57,969 bases of DNA from the NCBI GenBank assembly GCA_937902995.1, contig CALEKY010000020.1, positions 1-57,969 on the forward strand. Direction: 5' to 3'. The notes beneath the pieces were generated by a model. The model made no database searches. It was not told where the DNA came from and saw only the letters and a program-made list of their open reading frames with translations. The translations under genes were made by a program, and so were the position numbers. Below are positions 9,264-17,342 of this stretch, in pieces (position 1 is the first letter of the stretch; each line of letters begins with the position of its first letter). Origin of the DNA: an uncultured Sinobacteraceae bacterium (GTDB taxonomy: Bacteria; Pseudomonadota; Gammaproteobacteria; Steroidobacterales; Steroidobacteraceae).

Positions 9264-10001
9264 TCACTCCAACACCGCCGTCTCCCTTCCCTCCGTCGTC
9301 TCGAATCCTTTCACCGTGTCCGTACCAACGGCGCCTTTGAAGATGGCGTTGTGAACTTGTGCGCCGTGAAACATGGCATTCGTCAGGATCGCGCCGGTGA
9401 AATCCGCGCCCGACAGATCGGCGCGGCGCAAGTCTGCATCGGTCAAGTCGGCTTGGCTCAAGTCGGCATGGCTGAGATCGGCGCGGGACAGATCGGCCGA
9501 CCGTAGACGTGCACCTTTCAGGCGCGCTCCGGTCAACACCAGGCGAATCAGACCCATCGGTTGATTGCGCATGTCGGCGCCGCCCTTCACGCCTTCCAGG
9601 TTGGCGCCTTCCAAGTTCGCGCGCTCGAAATTGCCCATCATCCGGGCATTGCGGAGATCCGCATTGGTCAGGTCGGCATCCGCGAATACACTCGAGGACA
9701 TCTGCGCTTCGCTCAGATCGGCACGAATCAGCCGCGCTTCGCGCAAGATTGCAACGTTCAGATTGCACCGCGTCAGCTTCGCATCGGTGAGATTCGCACG
9801 CTGCAGCTCCGCACCGAACAGGTTCGCTCCCGAGAAATCAAGTCGCGACAGATCGGCGTCAGGCGCAGTCAGGTTTTTGAATTCGCGGGCACCGCTCGCC
9901 AACCGCTGCTCGATGTCCTCGCGCGTAAGTGGCTCGGCGACAGCCGTACTGATTGCCAGAACCGACGCGACGAAGCAGATCCGGGCGAGGAAGCGGGACA
10001 T
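9264..10001 (-). CDS. Exported pentapeptide-repeat protein
   Basis: A 245-residue protein with signal peptide (MSRFLARICFVASVLAISTAVAEP) followed by roughly thirty A(D/N)LXX pentapeptide repeats from about residue 48 to 225 (for example SGANLFGAELQRANLTDAKL and ADLSRADLSHADLSQADL). Such repeats form a right-handed quadrilateral beta-helix; most family members have no known function. Residues 135-155 (KGGADMRNQPMGLIRLV) break the repeat. The ATG has GGGAG 6 bases upstream and a possible sigma-54 promoter at 10045-10059, so it may belong to the same regulon as xoxF. A periplasmic location is expected from the signal peptide. Confidence 0.85.
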   Translation of the reverse strand: MSRFLARICFVASVLAISTAVAEPLTREDIEQRLASGAREFKNLTAPDADLSRLDFSGANLFGAELQRANLTDAKLTRCNLNVAILREARLIRADLSEAQMSSSVFADADLTNADLRNARMMGNFERANLEGANLEGVKGGADMRNQPMGLIRLVLTGARLKGARLRSADLSRADLSHADLSQADLTDADLRRADLSGADFTGAILTNAMFHGAQVHNAIFKGAVGTDTVKGFETTEGRETAVLE

Positions 10002-10044
10002 CTCTGCTCCCGAGGACTACACTGCTGGGCAGACTCGGACACAT

Positions 10045-10059
10045 GCAGAGTCCGTGCCT
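10045..10059 (-). promoter_or_regulatory. Possible sigma-54 promoter for the pentapeptide-repeat gene
   Basis: On the minus strand: AGGCAC-GGACT-CTGC. GG and GC are kept 10 bases apart, but the flanking consensus bases T (-26) and TT (-14/-13) are partly lost. The start would be near 10034, 33 bases before the ATG. Confidence 0.35.
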
Positions 10060-10102
10060 TTCGGCGACACCCCCAACGGACATTCGTGCATCGGAGGCGG
10101 TT

Positions 10103-10282
10103 ATGAAGACGACACCCACTCCAACCGAGAAGCAGCAAGCCGCACAGCGCAAGCGTCTGGAAGACCTTCTCGACAAAGCGCTTGCAGACACCTTTCCCGC
10201 AAGCGATCCGGTATCGTACCTCGTCCCTGAGGATCCGCAAACTAAAGCCGGGGGAAAAGGGAAGAAGGGAAGAAGGGAATGA
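10103..10282 (+). CDS. Small conserved protein with DTFPASDP motif
   Basis: A 59-residue cytosolic protein starting at 10103, where GGAGG lies 6 bases before the ATG. The centre (LEDLLDKALADTFPASDPVSYLV) carries the DTFPASDP motif seen in many short uncharacterised proteobacterial proteins; no function is known to me. The C-terminal GGKGKKGRRE and the stop TGA are encoded by a GGGAAGAA array, so the basic tail may be a by-product of the repeat rather than conserved sequence. It is convergent with the thioesterase gene. Confidence 0.65.
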   Translation: MKTTPTPTEKQQAAQRKRLEDLLDKALADTFPASDPVSYLVPEDPQTKAGGKGKKGRRE

Positions 10283-10348
10283 GGGAATAAGGGAGGATGG
10301 AAGGCGCGCGTTCGCGCGCACTACTCACCACTCACTACTCACGACTCA
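10251..10348. repeat. GGGAAGAA array, GC palindrome, CTCACGA heptad array
   Basis: A purine-rich array with 7- then 8-base units (GGGAAGAA twice, GGGAATGA, GGGAATAA, GGGAGGAT; 10251-10300), a perfect palindrome GCGCGCG-TT-CGCGCGC (10304-10319), then the heptads CTACTCA, CCACTCA, CTACTCA, CGACTCA (10321-10348). The stop codons of both convergent neighbours (10282 plus, 10335 minus) are inside the arrays. Confidence 0.85.
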
Positions 10349-10781
10349 CGAGAAGATACCGCTGCATCCGCTCGCGGATCGCGGGCGTCAACGGCAGAGC
10401 GCCGTTCGGTCCCATGTAGACCATCGAAGCGTCTTGGACCGCGATGCACTTGCCTTCTTGAAACAAGGCGCAGCACAACAGGTACGACGAATTCCCGATT
10501 CGACCGATGCCGATACCCGCATCGATCGGCGTCGGAAAGAATCCCTCGTTCACGAAGTGCAGCGTCATCTGGGCGACCACGACTCGCACCGGCGAATCCG
10601 CTTGATAGATCTCCCGCCCCACCGTCTCCATTTGAAAGGCGACGCGGACGTCTTCGGTGTATCGGACGAGCGAAACGTTATTGATGTGCCCGCGGATGTC
10701 CAAATCGCCGAATCGAGTCGGCATCTGCAGATGAAAGGGATAGGTTTCAGGGCGAAGACGCGAAGGGTCGGGACGGATCAT
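10335..10781 (-). CDS. Acyl-CoA thioesterase (hotdog/4HBT fold)
   Basis: A 148-residue hotdog-fold protein that probably hydrolyses acyl-CoA esters. The core TRFGDLDIRGHINNVSLVRY has the D-x-D-x-x-G-H-x-N-N pattern of the YbgC/4-hydroxybenzoyl-CoA thioesterase group; length is typical. It lies downstream of the BCKDH genes on the same strand, so it may trim branched acyl-CoAs, although a repeat-filled gap of 160 bases separates them. No ribosome site is visible: a heptad array begins three bases upstream of the ATG. The last residues VSRE and the stop come from the downstream CTCACGA array. Confidence 0.8.
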   Translation of the reverse strand: MIRPDPSRLRPETYPFHLQMPTRFGDLDIRGHINNVSLVRYTEDVRVAFQMETVGREIYQADSPVRVVVAQMTLHFVNEGFFPTPIDAGIGIGRIGNSSYLLCCALFQEGKCIAVQDASMVYMGPNGALPLTPAIRERMQRYLLVSRE

Positions 10782-10783
10782 TA

Positions 10784-10944
10784 GACTGAGGACTGAAGGC
10801 CGAAGACTGAAGGTTATAGGCTACAGGCTACAGGCAACAGGCGACAGACGACAGTGGGATGGGCTTGGCGCGCGAACGTCTTTGCAAGTTGCGCGCAATC
10901 GCTCTTCCGCTCTGCAAGCCCCACGCCCCGAGCCTCACGCCCTA
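10784..10944. repeat. In-phase chain of heptads passing from one family to another
   Basis: Twelve consecutive 7-base units in unbroken phase: GACTGAG, GACTGAA, GGCCGAA, GACTGAA, GGTTATA, GGCTACA twice, GGCAACA, GGCGACA, GACGACA, GTGGGAT, GGGCTTG (10784-10867). A GC-rich middle with TTGGCGCGCGAA follows, then an opposite-strand GGGGCTC-type array (10913-10944) containing the E2 stop codon. The chain shows the GACTGAA and GGCTACA families joined without losing register. Confidence 0.85.
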
Positions 10945-12192
10945 GATGAATATCGTCGCCGGATGCTCCAACCGCTCCTTGAGCGCTTGAATCATCTCGG
11001 CGGCGTCATAGCCGTCGATGAAGCGATGATCGAAAGACGACGAGAGGTTCATCATCAGACGCACGGCGATGGCGCCTTGATAGATGACCGGACGCTCGAC
11101 CGCCTTGTTCACGCCGATGATGGCGACTTCGGGGGCATTGATGATCGGCGTGGAGACGATGCCGCCCAACTTACCTAGGCTGGTAATCGTAATCGTCGAC
11201 CCGCCGAGCTCGGTGCGGCTTGCGGTGCCGTTGCGCGCCGCTTCAGAGACGCGGCGGATTTCCGCCGCGAGCTCGTGCAGCGACATCGTTTCCGCGTGGC
11301 GCACGACCGGCACTTTGAGACCTGTCGAGGTCTGCGTCGCGATACCGAGATGCACGCCGCGATACTGAACGAGCACGTTGCGCTCCGCGTCGTAGCGAGC
11401 GTTGCACTTCGGGTAGTGCTCGAGCACACGAATCAGCGCCATACCGATGAACGGCAGGTACGTGAATGCGGGCGTGCCGGGAGGCAACTTGCTGTTCAAG
11501 TGCTTCCGCAAACGCTCGAGCTCCGTAATGTCGATCTCTTCGACATACGAGAAATGCGGGATATTGCGTTTGGACTCCGCGACGCGCTGCGCACTGACGC
11601 GCCGCACGCCGAGGATTCGGATCTCTTCCGTTTCGGTGCGCGGCGCGATCGCCACACCGGCAGGACGCGCCGTCGTCGAAGGCCGTGCGTGCATTTCGAG
11701 CACCGCCTCCAGATCCTGACGCAGAATGCGTCCGTCGCGGCCGCTGCCTTTGACGGTGCGTAAATCGATGCCCGCTTCGCGTGCGCGCCGACGCGTTGCC
11801 GGCGAAGCCATGACACGCTTCGTTCCCGTATCGACCGGTGAAGGCGCGACGGTTTCTACAACAGCCGGTGTTTCATCCGGCGTCTCCGACACGCGATCGT
11901 CGCCGTTTGCCTGCGCTCGAACAGGTGCTGATTCCGCCTGCTCCGCCCCATCGTCCGTTTCCAGGACGATCAACTCCGCCCCCACAGCGATTTGGTCGCC
12001 TGGCTCGCCCGCAAGCGAGACGACTTTGCCAGCCACAGGCGCAGGCATCTCGACGACGGCTTTATCCGTCGCCATTTCGACCATCGGCTGATCTTCTTTG
12101 ACGTAGTCGCCGACTTTGACGCGCCAGGCGACGATCTCCGATGAGACCGTGCCCTCGCCCAGATCCGGAAGCTTGACGACGTGACGGCTCAT
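10942..12192 (-). CDS. bkdB: Branched-chain 2-oxoacid dehydrogenase E2 (dihydrolipoyl acyltransferase)
   Basis: A 416-residue E2 core subunit. An N-terminal lipoyl domain carries Lys44 in EMATDKAVVEMPAP; an Ala/Pro/Glu-rich linker follows (about 80-115), then the peripheral subunit-binding domain (VMASPATRRRAREAGIDL) and the catalytic acyltransferase domain with SFDHRFIDG, whose histidine and aspartate are catalytic. It transfers branched acyl groups from E1 to CoA. The ATG overlaps the E1beta stop as ATGA, indicating translational coupling. The stop TAG is the first unit of a heptad array. No E3 (dihydrolipoamide dehydrogenase) gene is present here. It could in principle serve another 2-oxoacid, but the adjoining leucine dehydrogenase and Lrp-type regulator favour branched chains. 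Confidence 0.9.
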   Translation of the reverse strand: MSRHVVKLPDLGEGTVSSEIVAWRVKVGDYVKEDQPMVEMATDKAVVEMPAPVAGKVVSLAGEPGDQIAVGAELIVLETDDGAEQAESAPVRAQANGDDRVSETPDETPAVVETVAPSPVDTGTKRVMASPATRRRAREAGIDLRTVKGSGRDGRILRQDLEAVLEMHARPSTTARPAGVAIAPRTETEEIRILGVRRVSAQRVAESKRNIPHFSYVEEIDITELERLRKHLNSKLPPGTPAFTYLPFIGMALIRVLEHYPKCNARYDAERNVLVQYRGVHLGIATQTSTGLKVPVVRHAETMSLHELAAEIRRVSEAARNGTASRTELGGSTITITSLGKLGGIVSTPIINAPEVAIIGVNKAVERPVIYQGAIAVRLMMNLSSSFDHRFIDGYDAAEMIQALKERLEHPATIFI

Positions 12193-13205
12193 GTTTCTTC
12201 CATTACGGCTTCGATGGCTGCTCGCACGCGCGCCTGACCGGGGAAGTATTCCCACTCGAACGCGTGGGGATACGGCGTATCCCATCCGGTGACACGCTGA
12301 ATCGGCGCCTCCAAGTGCCAGAAGCATTCTTCTTGAATGGTCGCGACGATCTCCGCACCGAAGCCGGCGAAGCGCGTCGCCTCGTGCGCCACGACGCAAC
12401 GCCCGGTCTTCTTCACCGAAGTCCGGATCGTTTCCGCATCGAGCGGTGCGATTGTGCGAATGTCGATGATCTCGGCATCCACGTTCATGGCGGCGGCAGC
12501 GGCGGTACACACGTGCACCATCGTGCCGTAGGTCACGATCGTCAGCTGCGAGCCCGGACGAACGACCTGCGCCGAACCGATCGGTACGCGATAGTGCCCT
12601 TCGGGCACCTCGCCCTTGGGATGCGAGCTCCATGGAACTGCCGGCTTGTTCGGATCGCCGTCGAAGGGGCCGTTGTACAAGCGCTTCGGCTCGAAGAACA
12701 CGACTGGATCGTCGTCCTCGATCGCCGAGATCAGCAGTCCCTTCGCGTCATATGGATTCGACGGCATCACGACTTTCAGACCGCACACGTGCGCAAACAG
12801 CGTTTCCGGACTCTGCGAATGCGTCTGACCGCCGCGGATACCGCCGCCGCAAGGCGTGCGGATGGTGACGGGCGCATAGAAGTCGCCGCCCGTGCGATAA
12901 CGCAGCCGCGCAAGCTCGCTGACGATCTGGTCGTACGCGGGATAGATGTAGTCCGCGAACTGGATTTCTGCGACCGGGCGTAAACCGTTTACCGCCATAC
13001 CGATCGCGGTGCCGACGATGCCGCCCTCTGCGATCGGCGTGTCGAGCACGCGATGCTCGCCGTACTTCCTCTGCAAACCGTCGGTGACACGAAACACACC
13101 GCCGAAATAGCCCACGTCCTCGCCCATCACGATGACGTGCGGATCGCGCGCCATCATGACGTCCAGGGCGGAGTTCAGCGCCTGAATCATGTTCATCTGA
13201 CTCAT
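12189..13205 (-). CDS. bkdA2: Branched-chain 2-oxoacid dehydrogenase E1 beta
   Basis: A 338-residue transketolase-like beta subunit of the thiamine-diphosphate E1. It opens MNMIQALNSALDVMMARDPHVIVMGEDVG, a hallmark of the family, followed by FADYIYPAYDQIVSELARL and the HSQSPE loop near the cofactor; the C-terminal domain includes IIDIRTIAPLDAETI. With E1alpha it decarboxylates 2-oxoisovalerate, 4-methyl-2-oxovalerate and 3-methyl-2-oxovalerate. Start and stop overlap the neighbours as ATGA on both sides, so the three genes are a tightly coupled operon. Confidence 0.92.
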   Translation of the reverse strand: MSQMNMIQALNSALDVMMARDPHVIVMGEDVGYFGGVFRVTDGLQRKYGEHRVLDTPIAEGGIVGTAIGMAVNGLRPVAEIQFADYIYPAYDQIVSELARLRYRTGGDFYAPVTIRTPCGGGIRGGQTHSQSPETLFAHVCGLKVVMPSNPYDAKGLLISAIEDDDPVVFFEPKRLYNGPFDGDPNKPAVPWSSHPKGEVPEGHYRVPIGSAQVVRPGSQLTIVTYGTMVHVCTAAAAAMNVDAEIIDIRTIAPLDAETIRTSVKKTGRCVVAHEATRFAGFGAEIVATIQEECFWHLEAPIQRVTGWDTPYPHAFEWEYFPGQARVRAAIEAVMEET

Positions 13206-14437
13206 GACTTCTTGAGCTCCTTTGCGAGCTGCATGCGCTGCCGAGCGAGATTCGGCGTCATCTCCTTGAGCACGTCTTCGAACATCGTTTGCGGATCGAG
13301 CTGCGGACCGCCGGTCAGCGATCCGTGCGTATTCGCTTCGCGCCACGCTGCGGAGACTTCGTCTTCGCACTGTTTCATCAGCATGGCTTCGCGCTCTTCG
13401 GTCCATTCGCCGAGCGCGATGAGATGGGATTTCAAACGCTCGATCGGATCGCCGAGCGGCCACCGTTCGTATTCGTCTTTCGGGCGATAGCGCGAGGGGT
13501 CGTCGCTGGTGGAGTGCGGTGCAGCCCGATACGTGACGAGCTCGATCAGCGTGGGACCGTACCCCTTGCGTGCACGCTCGGCGGCCCATTGCGTCACGGC
13601 GTAGACCGCAAGGAAATCGTTGCCGTCCACACGAATGCCCGGAATACCGTACCCGGGACCTCGTGCGGCAAACGAACCGGCCTCGCCGCCCGCAAATGAC
13701 TGGAACGTCGAGATCGCCCACTGATTGTTCACGACATTCAGCAACACCGGTGCGCGGTAGACCTGCGCGAACAAGAGGGCGTAATGAAAGTCGGCCTCGG
13801 CCGTGCTGCCGTCGCCGATCCAGCTCGCGGCTACGCGGTCTTCGTTCTTGATCGCGGCCGCCATCGCCCAACCGACGGCTTGCGGAAACTGTGTCGCGAG
13901 ATTGCCGGAGATCGAGAATAGATTGCCTTCGCGCCAGTGATACATGACCGGCAACTGACGTCCCTTGCACATGTCTCGCGTATTCGACAGGAGCTGGCAC
14001 ATGAGATCGACGAGCTTGCGCCCGCGCACGATCTGCAAGCCCTGATTGCGATACGACGGGAACAACATATCGCCCGGGCGCAGCGCCATGCCTTGCGCAA
14101 CGGACACGGCTTCCTCGCCGGTCGACTTCACGTAGAACGTGATCTTTCCTTGCCGTTGCGCACGATGCATGCGGTCGTCGAAGACGCGCGTCAGCACCAT
14201 GTGGCGTAGACCAAGCTCGAGATCCGCAGGTGCAAGATGCGGATCCCACGGACCGACTGCGCGATGGTCATCGTCCAGCACGCGCACCAACTCCGTTGCG
14301 AGCGGCTGAAGCTCCGACAGAGGTGCATTGACATCCGGCCTCGGCACTGCACCCGCCGGTGACAGTTTCAGATAGCTGAAGTCCGACCGTTCGCCGGGTC
14401 TAGCAGGTGCGCGTGGGACGTGGAGACGGGATTTCAT
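13202..14437 (-). CDS. bkdA1: Branched-chain 2-oxoacid dehydrogenase E1 alpha
   Basis: A 411-residue E1alpha subunit. The thiamine-diphosphate motif is WIGDGSTAEADFHYALLFAQ followed by NVVNNQWAIST; SYRNQGLQIVRG and the phosphorylation-loop type segment YRAAPHSTSDDPSRYRP are typical of branched-chain rather than pyruvate enzymes. First gene of the bkdA1-bkdA2-bkdB set. No Shine-Dalgarno sequence is evident before the ATG; a GTGACTC heptad array lies 15-45 bases upstream on the other strand. Transcription may start in the 14438-14625 gap or read through from leucine dehydrogenase. Confidence 0.9.
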   Translation of the reverse strand: MKSRLHVPRAPARPGERSDFSYLKLSPAGAVPRPDVNAPLSELQPLATELVRVLDDDHRAVGPWDPHLAPADLELGLRHMVLTRVFDDRMHRAQRQGKITFYVKSTGEEAVSVAQGMALRPGDMLFPSYRNQGLQIVRGRKLVDLMCQLLSNTRDMCKGRQLPVMYHWREGNLFSISGNLATQFPQAVGWAMAAAIKNEDRVAASWIGDGSTAEADFHYALLFAQVYRAPVLLNVVNNQWAISTFQSFAGGEAGSFAARGPGYGIPGIRVDGNDFLAVYAVTQWAAERARKGYGPTLIELVTYRAAPHSTSDDPSRYRPKDEYERWPLGDPIERLKSHLIALGEWTEEREAMLMKQCEDEVSAAWREANTHGSLTGGPQLDPQTMFEDVLKEMTPNLARQRMQLAKELKKS

Positions 14438-14453
14438 AGCTGGTTGCTTGGTC

Positions 14454-14629
14454 GTGATTCGTGACTAGTGACTCGTGACTCGTCGATGTGCCAGAGGTGA
14501 CTCACGGTCTGCGGCTGATGACTTGCGCTCGAACCGAAAACAGTTGCTCGAGCGAACCTCGCATGCCGCACTCTCCTGATAGATTGCAGTCGGATCGCCA
14601 CTCTCCGCGAGTCACTAGTCACGAGTCAC
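14454..14629. repeat. Inverted pair of GTGACTC heptad arrays
   Basis: Left arm GTGATTC, GTGACTA, GTGACTC, GTGACTC (14454-14481); right arm GAGTCAC, TAGTCAC, GAGTCAC (14609-14629). The arms share a perfect GTGACTAGTGACTC complement. The roughly 125 bases between them hold no gene I can support. The right arm supplies the leucine dehydrogenase stop (14626). Confidence 0.8.
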
Positions 14630-15666
14630 GCTCTGCCAATCCTCTCCCTCGCCATCTCATCCGCTATCTCGCTCGTCGGACGCTTCTCGCGTCGCGAGCG
14701 TTCGAAGATCGTCAGCAGTCGCTCTGGAATCCTGCGGATCTCCGCGTCGATGGATTCCGCCGTCGCGCCGCCCAGAAATTCGCGGCCGACGCTGATAATC
14801 CCACCGGCATTGATCACATAGTCGGGCGCGTAGAGAATGCCGGCGGCAAATAAGCGCGCGCCGTCCTCCGGTGTTGCCAGCTGATTGTTTGCTGCACCGG
14901 CAATGACCTTCGCCTTGAGCCGCGGAATCGTCGTCGCATTGAGCACTGCCCCGAGCGCGCACGGTGCGATGACATCCGCGTGCTCCTCGAGAATGTTCGA
15001 GCTGTCGACCGCACGCGCACCCAGCTCGCGAACCGCGCGCTCGACGCGATCCTTGGAGACATCGGCGACGAGCAAATTTGCACCGTCCGCTGCCAGCCTC
15101 CTGCACAGGTCGTAACCGACATTACCGACGCCTTGGACGGCAATGGTCAGGCCCCGAAGCTCGCTACGTCCGAGCTGAAACTCGACGGCCGCTTTCAATC
15201 CCAGATACACACCGAGCGCAGTCTTCGGTGCGGGATTGCCGTCCGCCGATACTGCGGTGCGCGGCAAGCCGCTCACATAGGGCGTTTCCGAAGCAATGAT
15301 CTCCATGTCGGCAACGCTCGCGCCCACATCCTCGGCGGTGATGTACGCGCCGCCGAGCGAGTGCACGAACCGGCCGAACGCTCGCAACAGCTCCGGCGTC
15401 TTCGAACGCGCTCGGTCCAACAACACAACAGCCTTGCCGCCACCAAGCGGCAAGTCCGCCATCGCGTTCTTGTAGCTCATGCCCCGAGACAGACGCAGGG
15501 CATCGGTCAGTGCGTCGTCCGGCGACTCGTAGTGCCAAAAGCGGCAACCGCCCGCGCCCGGGCCGCGCATCGTGGAATGCAGGGCGATGATCGCGCTCAG
15601 ACCCGAGCTCGCGTCATGGCCGAAAACGACGCGTTCATGGGCATCGAATGACGGATGATTGAACAT
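14626..15666 (-). CDS. Leucine/valine-type amino acid dehydrogenase
   Basis: A 346-residue NAD-dependent dehydrogenase of the Glu/Leu/Phe/Val family that deaminates branched-chain amino acids to 2-oxoacids. The substrate domain has MSYKNAMADLPLGGGK, with Lys66 and catalytic Lys78; the NAD domain has VQGVGNVGYDL. It feeds the BCKDH complex encoded downstream on the same strand, and an Lrp-type regulator is divergent. Leucine dehydrogenase is the best guess from length and core sequence; phenylalanine dehydrogenase is an alternative that sequence alone cannot exclude. The stop codon belongs to a GAGTCAC heptad array. Confidence 0.88.
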   Translation of the reverse strand: MFNHPSFDAHERVVFGHDASSGLSAIIALHSTMRGPGAGGCRFWHYESPDDALTDALRLSRGMSYKNAMADLPLGGGKAVVLLDRARSKTPELLRAFGRFVHSLGGAYITAEDVGASVADMEIIASETPYVSGLPRTAVSADGNPAPKTALGVYLGLKAAVEFQLGRSELRGLTIAVQGVGNVGYDLCRRLAADGANLLVADVSKDRVERAVRELGARAVDSSNILEEHADVIAPCALGAVLNATTIPRLKAKVIAGAANNQLATPEDGARLFAAGILYAPDYVINAGGIISVGREFLGGATAESIDAEIRRIPERLLTIFERSRREKRPTSEIADEMARERIGRA

Positions 15667-15689
15667 GCGAAGCCCGTTCCCTGACCTAA

Positions 15690-15757
15690 GTATAAGGCGC
15701 TACCCTACAGCTATTTTTGTAGTGTAATGTGCCAATTAATTGCTTTATAAAAGTAGA
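15690..15757. promoter_or_regulatory. AT-rich divergent control region between leucine dehydrogenase and Lrp-type regulator
   Basis: This interval is markedly AT-rich compared with its surroundings (TATTTTTGTAG, CCAATTAATTGC, TTTATAAAAG). On the minus strand CTTATACTTAGG offers a -10-like TATACT about 20 bases before the AGGGAAC ribosome site of the dehydrogenase. Lrp proteins prefer AT-rich bent DNA, so this is the probable operator. Confidence 0.5.
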
Positions 15758-15764
15758 AACCACT

Positions 15765-16301
15765 ATGACTGACGCCGCCCCGGAACCCGTCCGCGAGCTC
15801 GACCGGATCGACAGACAGTTGTTGTCCCTGCTGCAGACGGATGGCCGGCTGACCGCCGCCGAGCTGGCCCGCCAGGTCAATCTCACCCTCACGCCTTGCA
15901 TAGAACGCATTCGCCGCCTCGAGCGCGATGGTTATATCGAAGGCTACTTCGCCAAGCTCAATCCGAAGCGCCTCGGCTACAACATGCTGGCCTTCACCGA
16001 AGTCACGCTCGATCACGGAACGCCCGATGTGCTCGAACGGTTCAAACAAGCCGTGCTGGGCGTCGAGGAAATCGTGGAATGCTGTCTGGTCGCCGGAGGT
16101 TTCGACTTCCTGGTGAAAACCCGCGTGCGCAATCTCGAGGAGTATCGGCGCGTGCTCGGAGACAAGATTGCGAGCGTTCGCGGAGTGCGGCACACGCAAA
16201 CGTACTTCGTACTCGAGGAAGTCAAATCGAGCCATGCGCTGCGTGTCAGCGAGCCGCCGCGACGGGCAGCGCCCGTGCGCCGCAGGCGAAGTGCCGGTTG
16301 A
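15765..16301 (+). CDS. Lrp/AsnC-family transcriptional regulator
   Basis: A 178-residue Lrp-type regulator: an N-terminal winged HTH (LDRIDRQLLSLLQTDGRLTA, then NLTLTPCIERIRRLERDGYI) and a C-terminal RAM/AsnC ligand domain (VTLDHGTPDVL, VECCLVAGGFDFLVKTRV). The last 25 residues are basic (RRAAPVRRRRSAG) and extend past the usual family end. Start 15765 was taken because it directly precedes the conserved ELDRIDRQ core. Divergent from leucine dehydrogenase, it probably controls it and the bkd genes in response to an amino acid such as leucine. Confidence 0.88.
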   Translation: MTDAAPEPVRELDRIDRQLLSLLQTDGRLTAAELARQVNLTLTPCIERIRRLERDGYIEGYFAKLNPKRLGYNMLAFTEVTLDHGTPDVLERFKQAVLGVEEIVECCLVAGGFDFLVKTRVRNLEEYRRVLGDKIASVRGVRHTQTYFVLEEVKSSHALRVSEPPRRAAPVRRRRSAG

Positions 16302-16307
16302 GATAGG

Positions 16308-17144
16308 TTACGACTGTCTACGAGCTGTCTCGAGCGTCATCCGACGCTGTGGATCCAAGCGCACGACGATGTCGGCACGCGCCGGCATTTCATTCAGCAT
16401 GTGTCTCGTCAGCCGTTCGTAGTGAGCGATGAAACGTTCGAGCTGCCGCTCGCTCATCACTCGCGAGCCGTCTCCGCCCTGCTCTGCAATTCGACGGCGC
16501 AACTCGTCTTCCTGCTGAAGCCGCCAACGGTAAACGACATCGAAGCTCGGCGCCGCGAGAAAGACGAGCAGATCGATCTTGTCGAAAAGCTGCTGATAGG
16601 CACCGGCGAGCGCGCGGTTCACATATCTGCGCCAGACACCCTTGGAGTCTTCATCTCGCTCGAGCGCGTTGACTGGTTCGACGAGTGCCGATTCGGGCTG
16701 CGGAACGGCTCCCACGCACCATCCTTCGAACAACACGACATCGACCGGAGCTGCGACGGATATCGATTCGCTGTACGGACGGCGATCGTCGGTCGCTTTG
16801 TCGAATACCGGCAAACGAACCGTACCCGGTTCGCCCAGCGCGGCGAGGATTTGCAACGCGAGGGCCACATCGTGCGTACCAGGCACGCCGCGAGTTACGA
16901 GCAACGGATGCTCCGTACGCGCAAGATGCTCGCGTTCAGCAAGAGGCAGGTACACGTCGTCGAGCGAAAGCGTGGCGACGGCAAGTCGGCGCCCTCTCAA
17001 CGCCTGCGCAAGCCGACGAGCGAGCGTCGATTTCCCGCTTCCTTGAGCGCCGCTCAATCCCACGATCAGCGGCCTGCACGCATGGAGTCCCGTACGCTGC
17101 ACAATCTGCTCGGCAAGCGCTTCAGTCACGCTATCAGATGCCAT
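16308..17144 (-). CDS. Glycerate 3-kinase-like P-loop kinase
   Basis: A 278-residue P-loop kinase of the D-glycerate 3-kinase (GLYK)/uridine-kinase-like group. Walker A is GLSGAQGSGKST; SLDDVYLPLAEREHLA and the VPGTHDVALALQIL segment fit the GLYK pattern, as does FEGWCVGA. The expected reaction is ATP-dependent formation of 3-phosphoglycerate from glycerate. The start is uncertain: ATG 17144 was chosen over GTG 17159, neither having a clear ribosome site. Its stop lies 7 bases from the convergent lrp-type gene stop. It has no obvious pathway partner nearby. Confidence 0.75.
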   Translation of the reverse strand: MASDSVTEALAEQIVQRTGLHACRPLIVGLSGAQGSGKSTLARRLAQALRGRRLAVATLSLDDVYLPLAEREHLARTEHPLLVTRGVPGTHDVALALQILAALGEPGTVRLPVFDKATDDRRPYSESISVAAPVDVVLFEGWCVGAVPQPESALVEPVNALERDEDSKGVWRRYVNRALAGAYQQLFDKIDLLVFLAAPSFDVVYRWRLQQEDELRRRIAEQGGDGSRVMSERQLERFIAHYERLTRHMLNEMPARADIVVRLDPQRRMTLETARRQS

Positions 17145-17296
17145 GCTCAAGGACGCCACTCGTTATACAACGGTCGACGATGCACATCTTCGCACGAGAT
17201 TTGCTATGGGTTCACCGGCACCTGTTCTGTTGCATACTCTGCACCGATATAAGAAAGGTGCTTGCAACGACTCGCGGACGCCGAACGACCATTCCC

Positions 17297-17338
17297 GCGC
17301 GCTGCGCACGCCCAGCTGTAGCCTGTCGCCTGTAACCT
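17297..17338. repeat. Short CTGTAGC heptad array beside GCGCGC motif
   Basis: CGCGCGCTGCGC (about 17297-17308) is followed by the units CTGTAGC, CTGTCGC, CTGTAAC (17316-17336), ending five bases before the start codon of the hydrolase gene. This is one of the few arrays placed at a gene start. Confidence 0.65.
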
Positions 17339-17342
17339 CGAA

